Made by a program: the position numbers and the translations under genes. A stretch of 7,763 nucleotides of DNA from JAYEHK01 sp034659475 (GTDB lineage: Bacteria > Bacillota > Syntrophomonadia > Syntrophomonadales > Syntrophomonadaceae). Positions 1 through 5,400 of this stretch are shown piece after piece. How positions within the stretch are numbered: position 1 is the first letter of the stretch; every line of letters starts with the position of its first letter. A model generated the notes under the pieces. It had not been told where the DNA came from. It saw only the letters and a program-made list of their open reading frames with translations, and made no database searches. The DNA is taken from positions 1 to 7,763 of the forward strand of contig JAYEHK010000181.1 of the NCBI GenBank assembly GCA_034659475.1, read 5' to 3'.

Positions 1-103
1 GCGTTACCACCCAATTATCTAGATACGCAGAGTTCCAATATTGTTGGGGTCAGACACCGCTTGTCCCATTCTACACCCTATTCAGTTTTCCAACTAACCA
101 ACT
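1..103. repeat. Left copy of perfect 103 bp terminal inverted repeat
   Basis: Bases 1-103 are the exact reverse complement of 7661-7763; the first mismatch is at 104 versus 7660. The outer 90 bp form a non-repetitive core and the inner 13 bp are the first units of the octamer array. The core contains the palindrome TATCTAGATA (16-25), the palindrome CAATATTG (36-43), and a potential hairpin at 48-67 in which GACA (53-56) pairs with TGTC (62-65), with flanking GG/CC pairs and a three-base bulge. Such small bulged hairpins resemble REP-type elements, but no REP-associated transposase is present, so that link is inference. The repeat may be a dispersed genomic element at which the assembly stopped. 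Confidence 0.95.
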
Positions 104-175
104 GTCCAACTAACCAACTGTCCAACTGTCCAACTAACCAACTAACCAACTGTCCAACTAACCAACTAACCAACT
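91..175. repeat. Octamer tandem array, ten units plus a partial
   Basis: Ten consecutive 8 bp units starting at 91, 99, 107, 115, 123, 131, 139, 147, 155 and 163 are followed by a partial CAACT at 171. Six units are CAACTAAC; four (99, 115, 123, 147) are CAACTGTC. There are no spacers. The array begins directly after the conserved core of the end repeat and stops about 11 bp before the nrdDG terminator hairpin. A period of 8 is not a multiple of 3, so the array is not a natural coding repeat. Confidence 0.95.
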
Positions 176-183
176 TTTGCTGT

Positions 184-222
184 AAAAAGTCCCCCTGCCT
201 AAAAAATAGACAGCGAGACTTT
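184..222 (-). terminator. Intrinsic terminator of nrdDG
   Basis: Read on the minus strand, a stem of 15 positions (arms 208-222 and 186-200) has one G/G mismatch and two G-U wobbles, with a seven-base loop of mostly T. The outer stem is AAAGTC/GACTTT, and the transcript then continues into a run of five T. It begins 9 bp after the nrdG stop codon. Position, stem strength and T run all fit a Rho-independent terminator for the nrdD-nrdG transcript. Confidence 0.8.
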
Positions 223-231
223 GTGCATTCA

Positions 232-945
232 TTAGATGTTGACGACGTGAACTTTTTTGACGTACGGTTGGCATCTCTCGGCAATAGCATTCATTTGTTC
301 ACGGGTATAGGGGACTACATTGCTGTAGCCGGGGTCCAGGGTAACCCGTGGATTGAACTGCTGCAGTGTATACAGAGAACTGCCTTCAATATAGGTAGCA
401 ATCTCGACAATATCTTCCGGGGTATGCAGTGTCGGGACCACGGTCGTACGAAACTCGACGGGAATATCTGCGCGTGAGAGCAGCTGTATGGAGGAACGAA
501 CATTGAAAAAATCCTCGGTACTCAATTTCCCGCAGGCCTGCTGGTATTTTTTGTAGTCAATGGAAGCTTTAATATCCATGGCTACATAATCTAAGAGCTT
601 TTCGTTCAGCAGCCTCTCGAGCATCATGGGGTTGCTGCCGTTGCTATCGAGTTTTAGGAGATAGCCCATTTCTTTGATCCGCCGAATGTCATCTCGCAGT
701 TCTTCATGAAGCGTGGGTTCTCCTCCAGTAATGACCACTGCATCAAGAAAACCTTTGCGTTCCTGTAAGAAATCCAGCACCTCCTCCAAATCAATCGGGG
801 GAGGTAAGGGATTCTTCGGTTTGATCAGAAGATCCGGGTTATGACAAAAGGGACAGCGGAGGTTGCACCCCCGGGTAAAAAGGACAGTGGCAATCTCACC
901 CGGGTAGTCCAACAAGCTTTGTTTTAAAAATCCTGCATATTTCAT
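232..945 (-). CDS. nrdG: Anaerobic ribonucleotide reductase activating protein (radical SAM)
   Basis: This 237-residue cytoplasmic protein should be the activase that uses S-adenosylmethionine and a [4Fe-4S] cluster to install the glycyl radical on NrdD. The cluster motif CxxxCxxC is at Cys27, Cys31 and Cys34 (GCNLRCPFCHNP), and the SAM-contacting GGEP motif is at 74-77. The length fits the longer NrdG subfamily of roughly 220-240 residues rather than the short E. coli type of about 154. The start ATG lies 2 bp after the nrdD stop; its ribosome binding site is weak (AAGG inside the end of nrdD), so translational coupling to nrdD is likely. An intrinsic terminator follows immediately. Pairing with nrdD makes a different radical-SAM activase role unlikely. 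No truncation is seen. Confidence 0.95.
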   Translation of the reverse strand: MKYAGFLKQSLLDYPGEIATVLFTRGCNLRCPFCHNPDLLIKPKNPLPPPIDLEEVLDFLQERKGFLDAVVITGGEPTLHEELRDDIRRIKEMGYLLKLDSNGSNPMMLERLLNEKLLDYVAMDIKASIDYKKYQQACGKLSTEDFFNVRSSIQLLSRADIPVEFRTTVVPTLHTPEDIVEIATYIEGSSLYTLQQFNPRVTLDPGYSNVVPYTREQMNAIAERCQPYVKKVHVVNI

Positions 946-947
946 GA

Positions 948-3065
948 TTAATTAATCGCCTTGTCAAAGACTTTGCGATCTTTGTATTCCTGCTGTTTTC
1001 CTGCATTCCAATGATCGACCGGGCGCAGGTAGCCGACGACACGTGAATAGACTTCACACTCTGTGGTATGTCCTTCTGACTCGCAGATCGGGCAGGTAAA
1101 GTTCTCTCCTTTGATATAACCGTGTTGCGGACAGATGCTAAAGGTCGGCGTAACGGTGAAGTAAGGGAGACTAAATTTTTCACATACCCGACGGGTCAGC
1201 TTTTTGACGGCTTCAATGGACGGTACCGCTTCTCCCAGGAAGATATGGAAAGTAGTACCTCCTGTATACCGGGTCTGCAGATCATCCTGAATACTCAGAG
1301 CTTGGAACAGGTCATCGGTATAATTGACCGGCAGCTGGGTGGAGTTTGTATAGTAGGGTTCTGCTCCCTGCTCGACCTCTGCTTGATTGGCAACGACAAT
1401 GACCGGATAAGCCTCTTTATCCTTGCGGGCAATACTGTAGGATACTCCTTCTGCCGGGGTTGCCTCCAGGTTGAAGATGTTCCCGGTTTCCTCCTGATAA
1501 ACCTGCAAACGGTCTCTCATGAACTCCATGACTTCTAATGAAAAGGCTTTGCCTTCCGGACTTCCGATGTCTTTTCCGAGGAAGTTCAGGCAGGATTCGT
1601 TCATGCCGATCAGACCGATAGTTGAAAAATGATTCTTCCAAAACTGACCAAAGCCATCTTTTACGCCACGCAGATAGAAACGTGAATAAGGGTAGAGTCC
1701 TGAATCGCTCAGGTTTTCCAGTACTTTCCTCTTAATCTCCAGACTATCTTTGGCCAGATCCATAATATCTGCAAGGATATTAAAATATTCCTCTTTGTTG
1801 CTGGCCAGATAACCAATGCGACTCATATTAACAGTTACCACACCAATGGACCCGGTCAGCGGGTTAGCTCCGAATAATCCACCACCGCGTTTGCGGAGTT
1901 CACGGTTATCCAACCGGAGGCGGCAACACATGCTGCGTGCATCCTCTGGACTCATATCTGAACCGATAAAGTTTGAAAAGTTAGGAATACCATAGCGGGC
2001 AGTCATTTCCCAGATTTTATCGTAAACCGGGTTGTCCCAGTCAAAATCTTCCGTAATGTTATAGGTGGGAATTGGGAAGGTAAACACCCGTTCTTCCGCA
2101 TCGCCATCCATCATCACCTCTGCGAAGGCCCGATTAAACATATCCATTTCCCTCTGGAATTCACCATAGGTTTCATTCATGAACTGTCCGCCAATGACAA
2201 CCGGTTCCGTTTTCATGTAATTGGGCACTTTCAGGTCCATGGTAACATTGGTAAATGGCGTTTGGAACCCTACCCTGGTGGGTACGTTCATGTTAAATAC
2301 GAACTCCTGCAATCCCTGTTTGACCTGTTTGTATTCCAGACCATCATAACGGATAAACGGTGCCAGGAGCGTATCAAAATTGGAAAATGCCTGCGCTCCT
2401 GCTGCTTCGCCCTGCAGGGTGAAGAAGAAGTTCACAATCTGTCCTAAGATCGTGCGGAAATGTTTGGCCGGTGCGCTGACCACTTTACCTCTGGCACCCT
2501 TAAAGCCTTCCCGTAACAGATCGCGAATATCCCATCCTACACAGTATACGCCGAGAATCCCCAGATCATGGATGTGAAAATCTCCACTACTCTGGGCTTC
2601 TTTCATCTGTGGTGTGTAGATCTGGTTTAACCAGTACTGGGAAACAATCACCGATGAAATATGAAAATTCATGCCCTGAAGTGAATAGGTCATATTGGAG
2701 TTTTCTTTTACACGCCAATCATTCTTCTCCAGATAATTAGCAACGATTTCATTGTTCATTAATAGCTGACTGGTTTCTCTTATATCTTCATGCTGCTTTC
2801 GATAGAGTATGTAAGCCTTGGCGGTTTTATAATGTCCGTTTTTGACCAGTACTTTCTCAACGAGATCTTGTATCCCTTCAACCGTCGCGATTTCATCATC
2901 GTCAACGTATTGTGCAATTTCAACAACTTTATCCGCCAGCTCAACGGCTGTCTTATAATCTTTTCCCCCTACAGCTCTTGCTGCTCTGAAGATCGCCCGG
3001 GATATCTTCTCTGTTTCGAAGCTCTCTATCCGGCCATCTCTTTTCTTAATTTTGCTAATGTCCAT
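948..3065 (-). CDS. nrdD: Anaerobic ribonucleoside-triphosphate reductase (class III)
   Basis: This 705-residue glycyl radical enzyme reduces ribonucleoside triphosphates to deoxyribonucleotides under anoxia, in the cytoplasm. An N-terminal ATP-cone at about residues 3-93 (KKRDGRIESFETEKI at its start) should give overall dATP/ATP control. Cys175 (GVYCVGWD) and the Cys380-Cys381 pair (SMCCRLRLDN) correspond to the active-site cysteines of the family. A GMNESC segment places a further cysteine at 492. The C-terminal zinc site is CPQH (645-648) plus CPIC (658-661), and the glycyl radical is predicted at Gly678 (RVVGYLRP). The length is normal. The start is supported by GAGGAGG at 3074-3080. The gene is first in an operon with nrdG and lies behind a promoter with two NrdR-like boxes. 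No cobalamin-dependent or oxygen-dependent reductase gene is in the window. Confidence 0.97.
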   Translation of the reverse strand: MDISKIKKRDGRIESFETEKISRAIFRAARAVGGKDYKTAVELADKVVEIAQYVDDDEIATVEGIQDLVEKVLVKNGHYKTAKAYILYRKQHEDIRETSQLLMNNEIVANYLEKNDWRVKENSNMTYSLQGMNFHISSVIVSQYWLNQIYTPQMKEAQSSGDFHIHDLGILGVYCVGWDIRDLLREGFKGARGKVVSAPAKHFRTILGQIVNFFFTLQGEAAGAQAFSNFDTLLAPFIRYDGLEYKQVKQGLQEFVFNMNVPTRVGFQTPFTNVTMDLKVPNYMKTEPVVIGGQFMNETYGEFQREMDMFNRAFAEVMMDGDAEERVFTFPIPTYNITEDFDWDNPVYDKIWEMTARYGIPNFSNFIGSDMSPEDARSMCCRLRLDNRELRKRGGGLFGANPLTGSIGVVTVNMSRIGYLASNKEEYFNILADIMDLAKDSLEIKRKVLENLSDSGLYPYSRFYLRGVKDGFGQFWKNHFSTIGLIGMNESCLNFLGKDIGSPEGKAFSLEVMEFMRDRLQVYQEETGNIFNLEATPAEGVSYSIARKDKEAYPVIVVANQAEVEQGAEPYYTNSTQLPVNYTDDLFQALSIQDDLQTRYTGGTTFHIFLGEAVPSIEAVKKLTRRVCEKFSLPYFTVTPTFSICPQHGYIKGENFTCPICESEGHTTECEVYSRVVGYLRPVDHWNAGKQQEYKDRKVFDKAIN

Positions 3066-3098
3066 TCATTCTTCCTCCTCTAATGCAGCTTGATAATG

Positions 3099-3128
3099 AT
3101 TTTACACGACACACAAGATATATGGCAA
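3099..3128 (-). promoter_or_regulatory. Predicted sigma-A promoter of nrdDG
   Basis: On the minus strand a -35 TTGCCA (3123-3128, 5/6 to TTGACA) and a -10 TAAAAT (3099-3104, 5/6 to TATAAT) are separated by 18 bp. Transcription would start near 3092, giving a leader of roughly 27 bases that includes the GAGGAGG site. One NrdR-like box covers the spacer and part of the -35. This is a prediction from sequence only. Confidence 0.65.
3111..3126. promoter_or_regulatory. NrdR-like box, promoter-proximal
   Basis: ACACAAGATATATGGC matches 12 of 16 positions of the NrdR-box consensus acaCwAtATaTwGtgt (consensus quoted from memory). It sits between the predicted -35 and -10 of nrdD, overlapping the -35, which is where a repressor site would block RNA polymerase. 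NrdR is the zinc-finger/ATP-cone repressor of ribonucleotide reductase genes. Its gene is not in the window. Confidence 0.65.
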
Positions 3129-3141
3129 TAATTTTTTTGCA

Positions 3142-3157
3142 CCACTATATCCTGTAT
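3142..3157. promoter_or_regulatory. NrdR-like box, promoter-distal
   Basis: CCACTATATCCTGTAT also matches 12 of 16 consensus positions. It starts exactly 31 bp from the proximal box, leaving 15 bp between the two. This is the roughly three-helical-turn spacing known for paired NrdR boxes and supports a real cooperative site rather than two chance matches. It lies 13 bp upstream of the predicted -35. Confidence 0.65.
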
Positions 3158-3301
3158 TTTTACATTATGCTTCAATCCTTGGACAAACTCAAATGCCATG
3201 GTTTGCTTATGGATGTTTTTTTATAGCATTTTCAAAAAAATTGCGGCTTAATCTACAGTTTTTATTCATTTACGCGGTTATTCGATTTAATAGTGACAAA
3301 A

Positions 3302-3339
3302 ATTGAGCAAAACAGGCGATTTGCTCCGTTTTGCTCAAT
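3302..3339. repeat. Perfect 12 bp dyad with 14-base loop
   Basis: ATTGAGCAAAAC (3302-3313) and GTTTTGCTCAAT (3328-3339) are exact inverted copies around 14 bases. Short T-rich sequence follows on both strands, so it could be a weak bidirectional terminator for read-through from argG. It could equally be a protein-binding dyad about 165-200 bp upstream of the nrdD promoter. The sequence alone does not decide between them. Confidence 0.6.
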
Positions 3340-3360
3340 ATTTCTTTAATTATTTTTTCC

Positions 3361-3416
3361 TTATGGTCCTTTTTACCTTTGGTAGCATTCTACCATGATA
3401 TCCTGTTTATGGTCCT
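3361..3416. repeat. Decamer direct repeat flanking a small hairpin
   Basis: TTATGGTCCT occurs at 3361-3370 and again at 3407-3416, with 46 bp between starts. Between them GGTAG/CTACC forms a 5 bp stem with a CATT loop at 3381-3394. The function is unknown; the arrangement may be incidental. Confidence 0.5.
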
Positions 3417-3480
3417 AGATAATTCTGCCTAATCTTTCACGTTAATTAGAAAATAGGTTGAGAATAAGCGGAATTATTAG

Positions 3481-3500
3481 TTGGTTAGTTGGTTAGTTGA
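3481..3500. repeat. Two-unit remnant of the octamer array
   Basis: Two complete TTGGTTAG units (3481-3488, 3489-3496) and a partial TTGA follow the sequence TATTAG. The unit is the one forming the ten-unit arrays near both ends of the window. It has the right-hand array's orientation on the plus strand but lacks the conserved end-repeat core. Confidence 0.85.
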
Positions 3501-3513
3501 AGTGGGTTGGTAC

Positions 3514-3660
3514 AAAAATAGACACGAATAACACGGATTTAGCACTCAAGAGTACAACCCTCTTCGAGGACAACTTATGTTCCCTTCGGTCACGTTTCAA
3601 TATGACGCTGATACTCCCTCTGGTCGTTATTAAGGATGCGGATTGACACGGATTTTTTTT
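3514..3660. repeat. TCCGYGT-type intergenic repeat, two blocks around a hairpin
   Basis: Block one at 3514-3540 reads GACACGAATAACACGGATTT at its core (3521-3540), and block two at 3638-3660 contains GCGGATTGACACGGATTT. ACACGGATTT is shared exactly (3531-3540 and 3646-3655). On the minus strand both read as (A)n-ATCCGTGT-type units, resembling the ATAGACGCGGAC/GTCCGCGTCTAT units between argF and argG. Between the blocks CTCAAGAG (3545-3552) pairs with CTCTTCGAG (3560-3568) apart from one bulged C. The blocks are interpreted as members of a dispersed intergenic repeat family. Confidence 0.6.
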
Positions 3661-3663
3661 GTA

Positions 3664-3734
3664 AGGGGTCAGGGGTGAGGGCATGCCTGGCGCCTGGCGC
3701 CTAACCCCTAACTCCTAACCCCTAACTCTTCACC
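3664..3734. repeat. Inverted heptamer foldback (G-rich arm, C-rich arm)
   Basis: On the plus strand the G-rich heptamers AGGGGTC, AGGGGTG and AGGGCAT (3664-3684) are followed by six C-rich heptamers from 3686: CCTGGCG twice, then CCTAACC, CCTAACT, CCTAACC and CCTAACT, with a degenerate CTTCACC at 3728. The G-rich and C-rich units are near reverse complements, so the strand can fold back on itself with several mismatches. There is no T run at either side, so it is not a standard terminator for argG. Confidence 0.75.
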
Positions 3735-3779
3735 TATTTTCATCGATGGTTGTGTCCTGCGGCCGTGATTGGCCGGTAC

Positions 3780-4982
3780 TTATTCGGACAGTTTTTTGTT
3801 TAGGAGTGCCTGAACCGTTAGGGGCAGTCCAAACAGGTTGATGAAGCCTTCGGCGTCTTTGTGGCTGTATACTTCGTCAGAGCTGAAGGTAGCCAGGTCT
3901 TCGCTGTACAGAGAATAGGGTGATTTTGAAGCAACTGCATTGCAGCTGCCTTTGTACAGCTTTACTTTGACGGTTCCTGAAACGGTCTTCTGGGTTTCCT
4001 CAATAAAGGCATCCATGGCTTCTCTTAATTTGCAGAACCAGTTTCCGTCATAGACCAGTTCGGTATATTTTAGGGCCATCTGCTCTTTAAACTGCAGGGT
4101 GCGGCGATCCAATGTCAGGCGTTCCAGTTCTTCGTGTGCCGCGTAGAGTATGGTTCCACCCGGTGTTTCATAAACGCCTCTGGATTTCATCCCAACCAGG
4201 CGGTTTTCAACCATGGTAACAATGCCTACACCATTGGCACCACCTAATTCATTGAGCTTTGTCAATAGTTTCACAGGTGCCATTACTTCGCCATTCAGGC
4301 TGACGGGATTCCCTTTTTCAAAACCAATCTCCACATAGGTGGGTACATCAGGTGCTTCTTCCGGGGGTACCGTGAGCATATACATGCTGTTCTGTGCTTC
4401 ATTCCATGGATCTTCAAGATCTCCGCCTTCATGGGAAATATGCCAGATGTTACGATCCCGGCTGTAGATTTTCTCTTTGGTAACCGGTACATCGATCCCA
4501 TGTGCAACCGCATAATCTATGGCATCTTCACGTGATTTGATGTCCCATTCCCGCCAGGGGGCGATGATCTTCAGATTAGGGTTAAAGGCTTTGATGCCCA
4601 GTTCAAAACGGACCTGGTCATTGCCTTTACCCGTCGCACCATGACAGATGGCTGTGGCACTTTCCTGCGCAGCAATTTCTACCATTCTCTTTGCCATCAA
4701 TGGGCGGGCAAAGGAGGTCCCCAGCAAATATTTTTTCTCATAAATGGCTCCGGCTTTGAGAACGGGGAAAATGTAATCACTTACAAATTCGGCCGTTAAA
4801 TCTTCGATATAAACTTTAGACGCGCCAGACTTCAGAGCCTTTTCGCGAACGGGATCGACCTCTGCGCCCTGTCCAACGTTGGCACAAAAAGCAATGACTT
4901 CGTAGCCATAGTTTTCTTTTAACCAAGGGATAATGATGGATGTATCGAGTCCACCCGAATATGCCAATATAACTTTTTCCAT
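3780..4982 (-). CDS. argG: Argininosuccinate synthase
   Basis: This 400-residue cytoplasmic enzyme joins citrulline and aspartate with ATP to give argininosuccinate, the second-last step of arginine synthesis. The N-terminal PP-loop AYSGGLDTS (7-15) binds ATP, GTSFARP is at 88-94, and the family signature HGATGKGNDQVRFE is at 114-127. SRDRNIWHISHEGG at about 174-187 is also typical. The length equals the usual 395-410 of the family, so the gene is complete. The start is fixed by AGGAGG at 4990-4995, eight bases before the ATG. It lies 418 bp after argF and has a plausible promoter of its own. argH, often the next gene, is absent; the next gene on this strand is nrdD. Confidence 0.98.
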   Translation of the reverse strand: MEKVILAYSGGLDTSIIIPWLKENYGYEVIAFCANVGQGAEVDPVREKALKSGASKVYIEDLTAEFVSDYIFPVLKAGAIYEKKYLLGTSFARPLMAKRMVEIAAQESATAICHGATGKGNDQVRFELGIKAFNPNLKIIAPWREWDIKSREDAIDYAVAHGIDVPVTKEKIYSRDRNIWHISHEGGDLEDPWNEAQNSMYMLTVPPEEAPDVPTYVEIGFEKGNPVSLNGEVMAPVKLLTKLNELGGANGVGIVTMVENRLVGMKSRGVYETPGGTILYAAHEELERLTLDRRTLQFKEQMALKYTELVYDGNWFCKLREAMDAFIEETQKTVSGTVKVKLYKGSCNAVASKSPYSLYSEDLATFSSDEVYSHKDAEGFINLFGLPLTVQALLNKKLSE

Positions 4983-5021
4983 GATGTTTCCTCCTTTAAA
5001 TTCATTGGCTTTATCTATGTT

Positions 5022-5033
5022 TAACGTTCGTTA
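5022..5033. promoter_or_regulatory. Small inverted repeat in the argG leader
   Basis: TAACGTTCGTTA is a 5 bp inverted repeat with a 2 bp centre, lying downstream of the predicted argG start site and about 40 bp before the ATG. It could be an operator, but it does not resemble the usual ARG-box pattern bound by ArgR/AhrC (TGAATA-type half sites), and no regulator can be named. Confidence 0.3.
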
Positions 5034-5065
5034 TTACGCCATGGCAATCATGAGAGCCAACGTAT

Positions 5066-5094
5066 ATTGTATTCCTTTTTAACAAAATTTTCAC
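5066..5094 (-). promoter_or_regulatory. Predicted sigma-A promoter of argG
   Basis: On the minus strand a -10 TACAAT (5066-5071, 5/6) lies 17 bp from a -35 GTGAAA (5089-5094, 4/6) in AT-rich DNA. The transcript would have a leader of about 75 bases. The long gap after argF and this promoter suggest argG can be transcribed separately from argDF. Confidence 0.45.
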
Positions 5095-5140
5095 CCAATT
5101 TTTTATCAAACCCCAAAAATAACGGAAATCAAGAAGACCG

Positions 5141-5358
5141 AATAGACGCGGACTGCCAAGACTTTCGTGGACTTTTTTATTTAAAAAGTCACCTCTTGTT
5201 CAGCAGAAATTCCTATCACCATAGGTAACATGTTATGAAATTTTGATCTTCCAAACAAATCATTGGAGCTTAAGACCTTTCCTCTATGTGTTTAACCATA
5301 CTGAGAAATTAAAATTGGTCCGCGTTCGTCCAAAAAGTCCGCGTTGTCCGCGTCTATT
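5141..5358. repeat. Segment bounded by 13 bp inverted TCCGCGT-type repeats
   Basis: AATAGACGCGGAC (5141-5153) and GTCCGCGTCTATT (5346-5358) are exact inverted copies. Further in, GGACTTTTT (5169-5177) and AAAAAGTCC (5332-5340) are also inverted, so the two arms share a modular structure. The left arm additionally forms the hairpin GACTTTTT/AAAAAGTC (5170-5190). The right arm carries three GTCCGCGT-like or CGTCC units in succession. The 218 bp segment has no reading frame of note and could be a MITE-like element or two separate insertions of one repeat family. Confidence 0.55.
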
Positions 5359-5400
5359 AATATTCATAACATATACCTGTCTATCGGTATTTTTCACATT

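Larger units (their letters stand above)
3066..3779. other. 714 bp intergenic region between argG and nrdD
   Basis: I see no convincing gene here. From the nrdD side it holds the ribosome binding site, promoter and NrdR-like boxes (3074-3157), AT-rich DNA, a perfect 12 bp dyad (3302-3339), a decamer direct repeat (3361-3370 and 3407-3416), a remnant of the octamer array (3481-3500), two TCCGYGT-type repeat blocks (3514-3660) and an inverted heptamer foldback (3664-3734). Next to the argG stop is a short CGGCC/GGCCG hairpin without a T run, so argG has no clear intrinsic terminator. A 63-codon minus-strand frame at 3493-3684 is made of the repeats and looks spurious. Confidence 0.8.
4983..5400. 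other. 418 bp intergenic region between argF and argG
   Basis: I see no gene here. It holds the argG ribosome binding site, leader inverted repeat and predicted promoter (4990-5094), then a repeat-bounded segment (5141-5358). Minor symmetric sites inside that segment are TAACATGTTA (5226-5235) and CCTAT/ATAGG (5212-5225). An ATACC/GGTAT hairpin (5373-5390) is close to the argF stop. That hairpin has a T run only on the plus strand, so it does not look like a terminator for argF. Confidence 0.75.

Noticed and set aside
91..175. CRISPR array
   Set aside because: The repeats are contiguous 8 bp units without spacers, and no cas genes are present.
78..290. Minus-strand frame with repeating LVSWLVGQ
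   Set aside because: The peptide repeat is an artefact of the octamer array, and the frame overlaps the nrdG 3' end and its terminator.
61..477. Plus-strand reading frame of 138 codons starting in the octamer array
   Set aside because: It runs antisense through nrdG, and its first third is the translated octamer array (repeating TNQL/TNCP). It has no ribosome binding site or recognisable domain.
3181..3198. Sigma-54-like promoter on the minus strand (TGGCAT...TTTG) with the 3302-3339 dyad as enhancer
   Set aside because: The spacing between the two elements is one base too long and the invariant GC of the -12 element is GT. The sigma-A-type promoter with NrdR-like boxes nearer to nrdD is much better.
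3373..3396. Seven-codon minus-strand frame (MVECYQR) as a possible leader peptide before the 12 bp dyad
   Set aside because: The preceding ribosome binding site is poor, there are no regulatory codon runs, and it coincides with a small hairpin. It lies 240 bp before the predicted nrdD promoter, so attenuation of nrdDG is not supported.
3493..3684. Minus-strand 63-codon frame between argG and nrdD
   Set aside because: It is composed of the TCCGYGT-type repeat blocks and part of the heptamer foldback, lacks a ribosome binding site, and has no domain character.
5355..5371. ARG box (TATGAATATTAATAG on the minus strand) for ArgR/AhrC
   Set aside because: Only one half-site resembles the consensus. 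It lies just after argF and about 370 bp from the argG start, beyond the predicted argG promoter.
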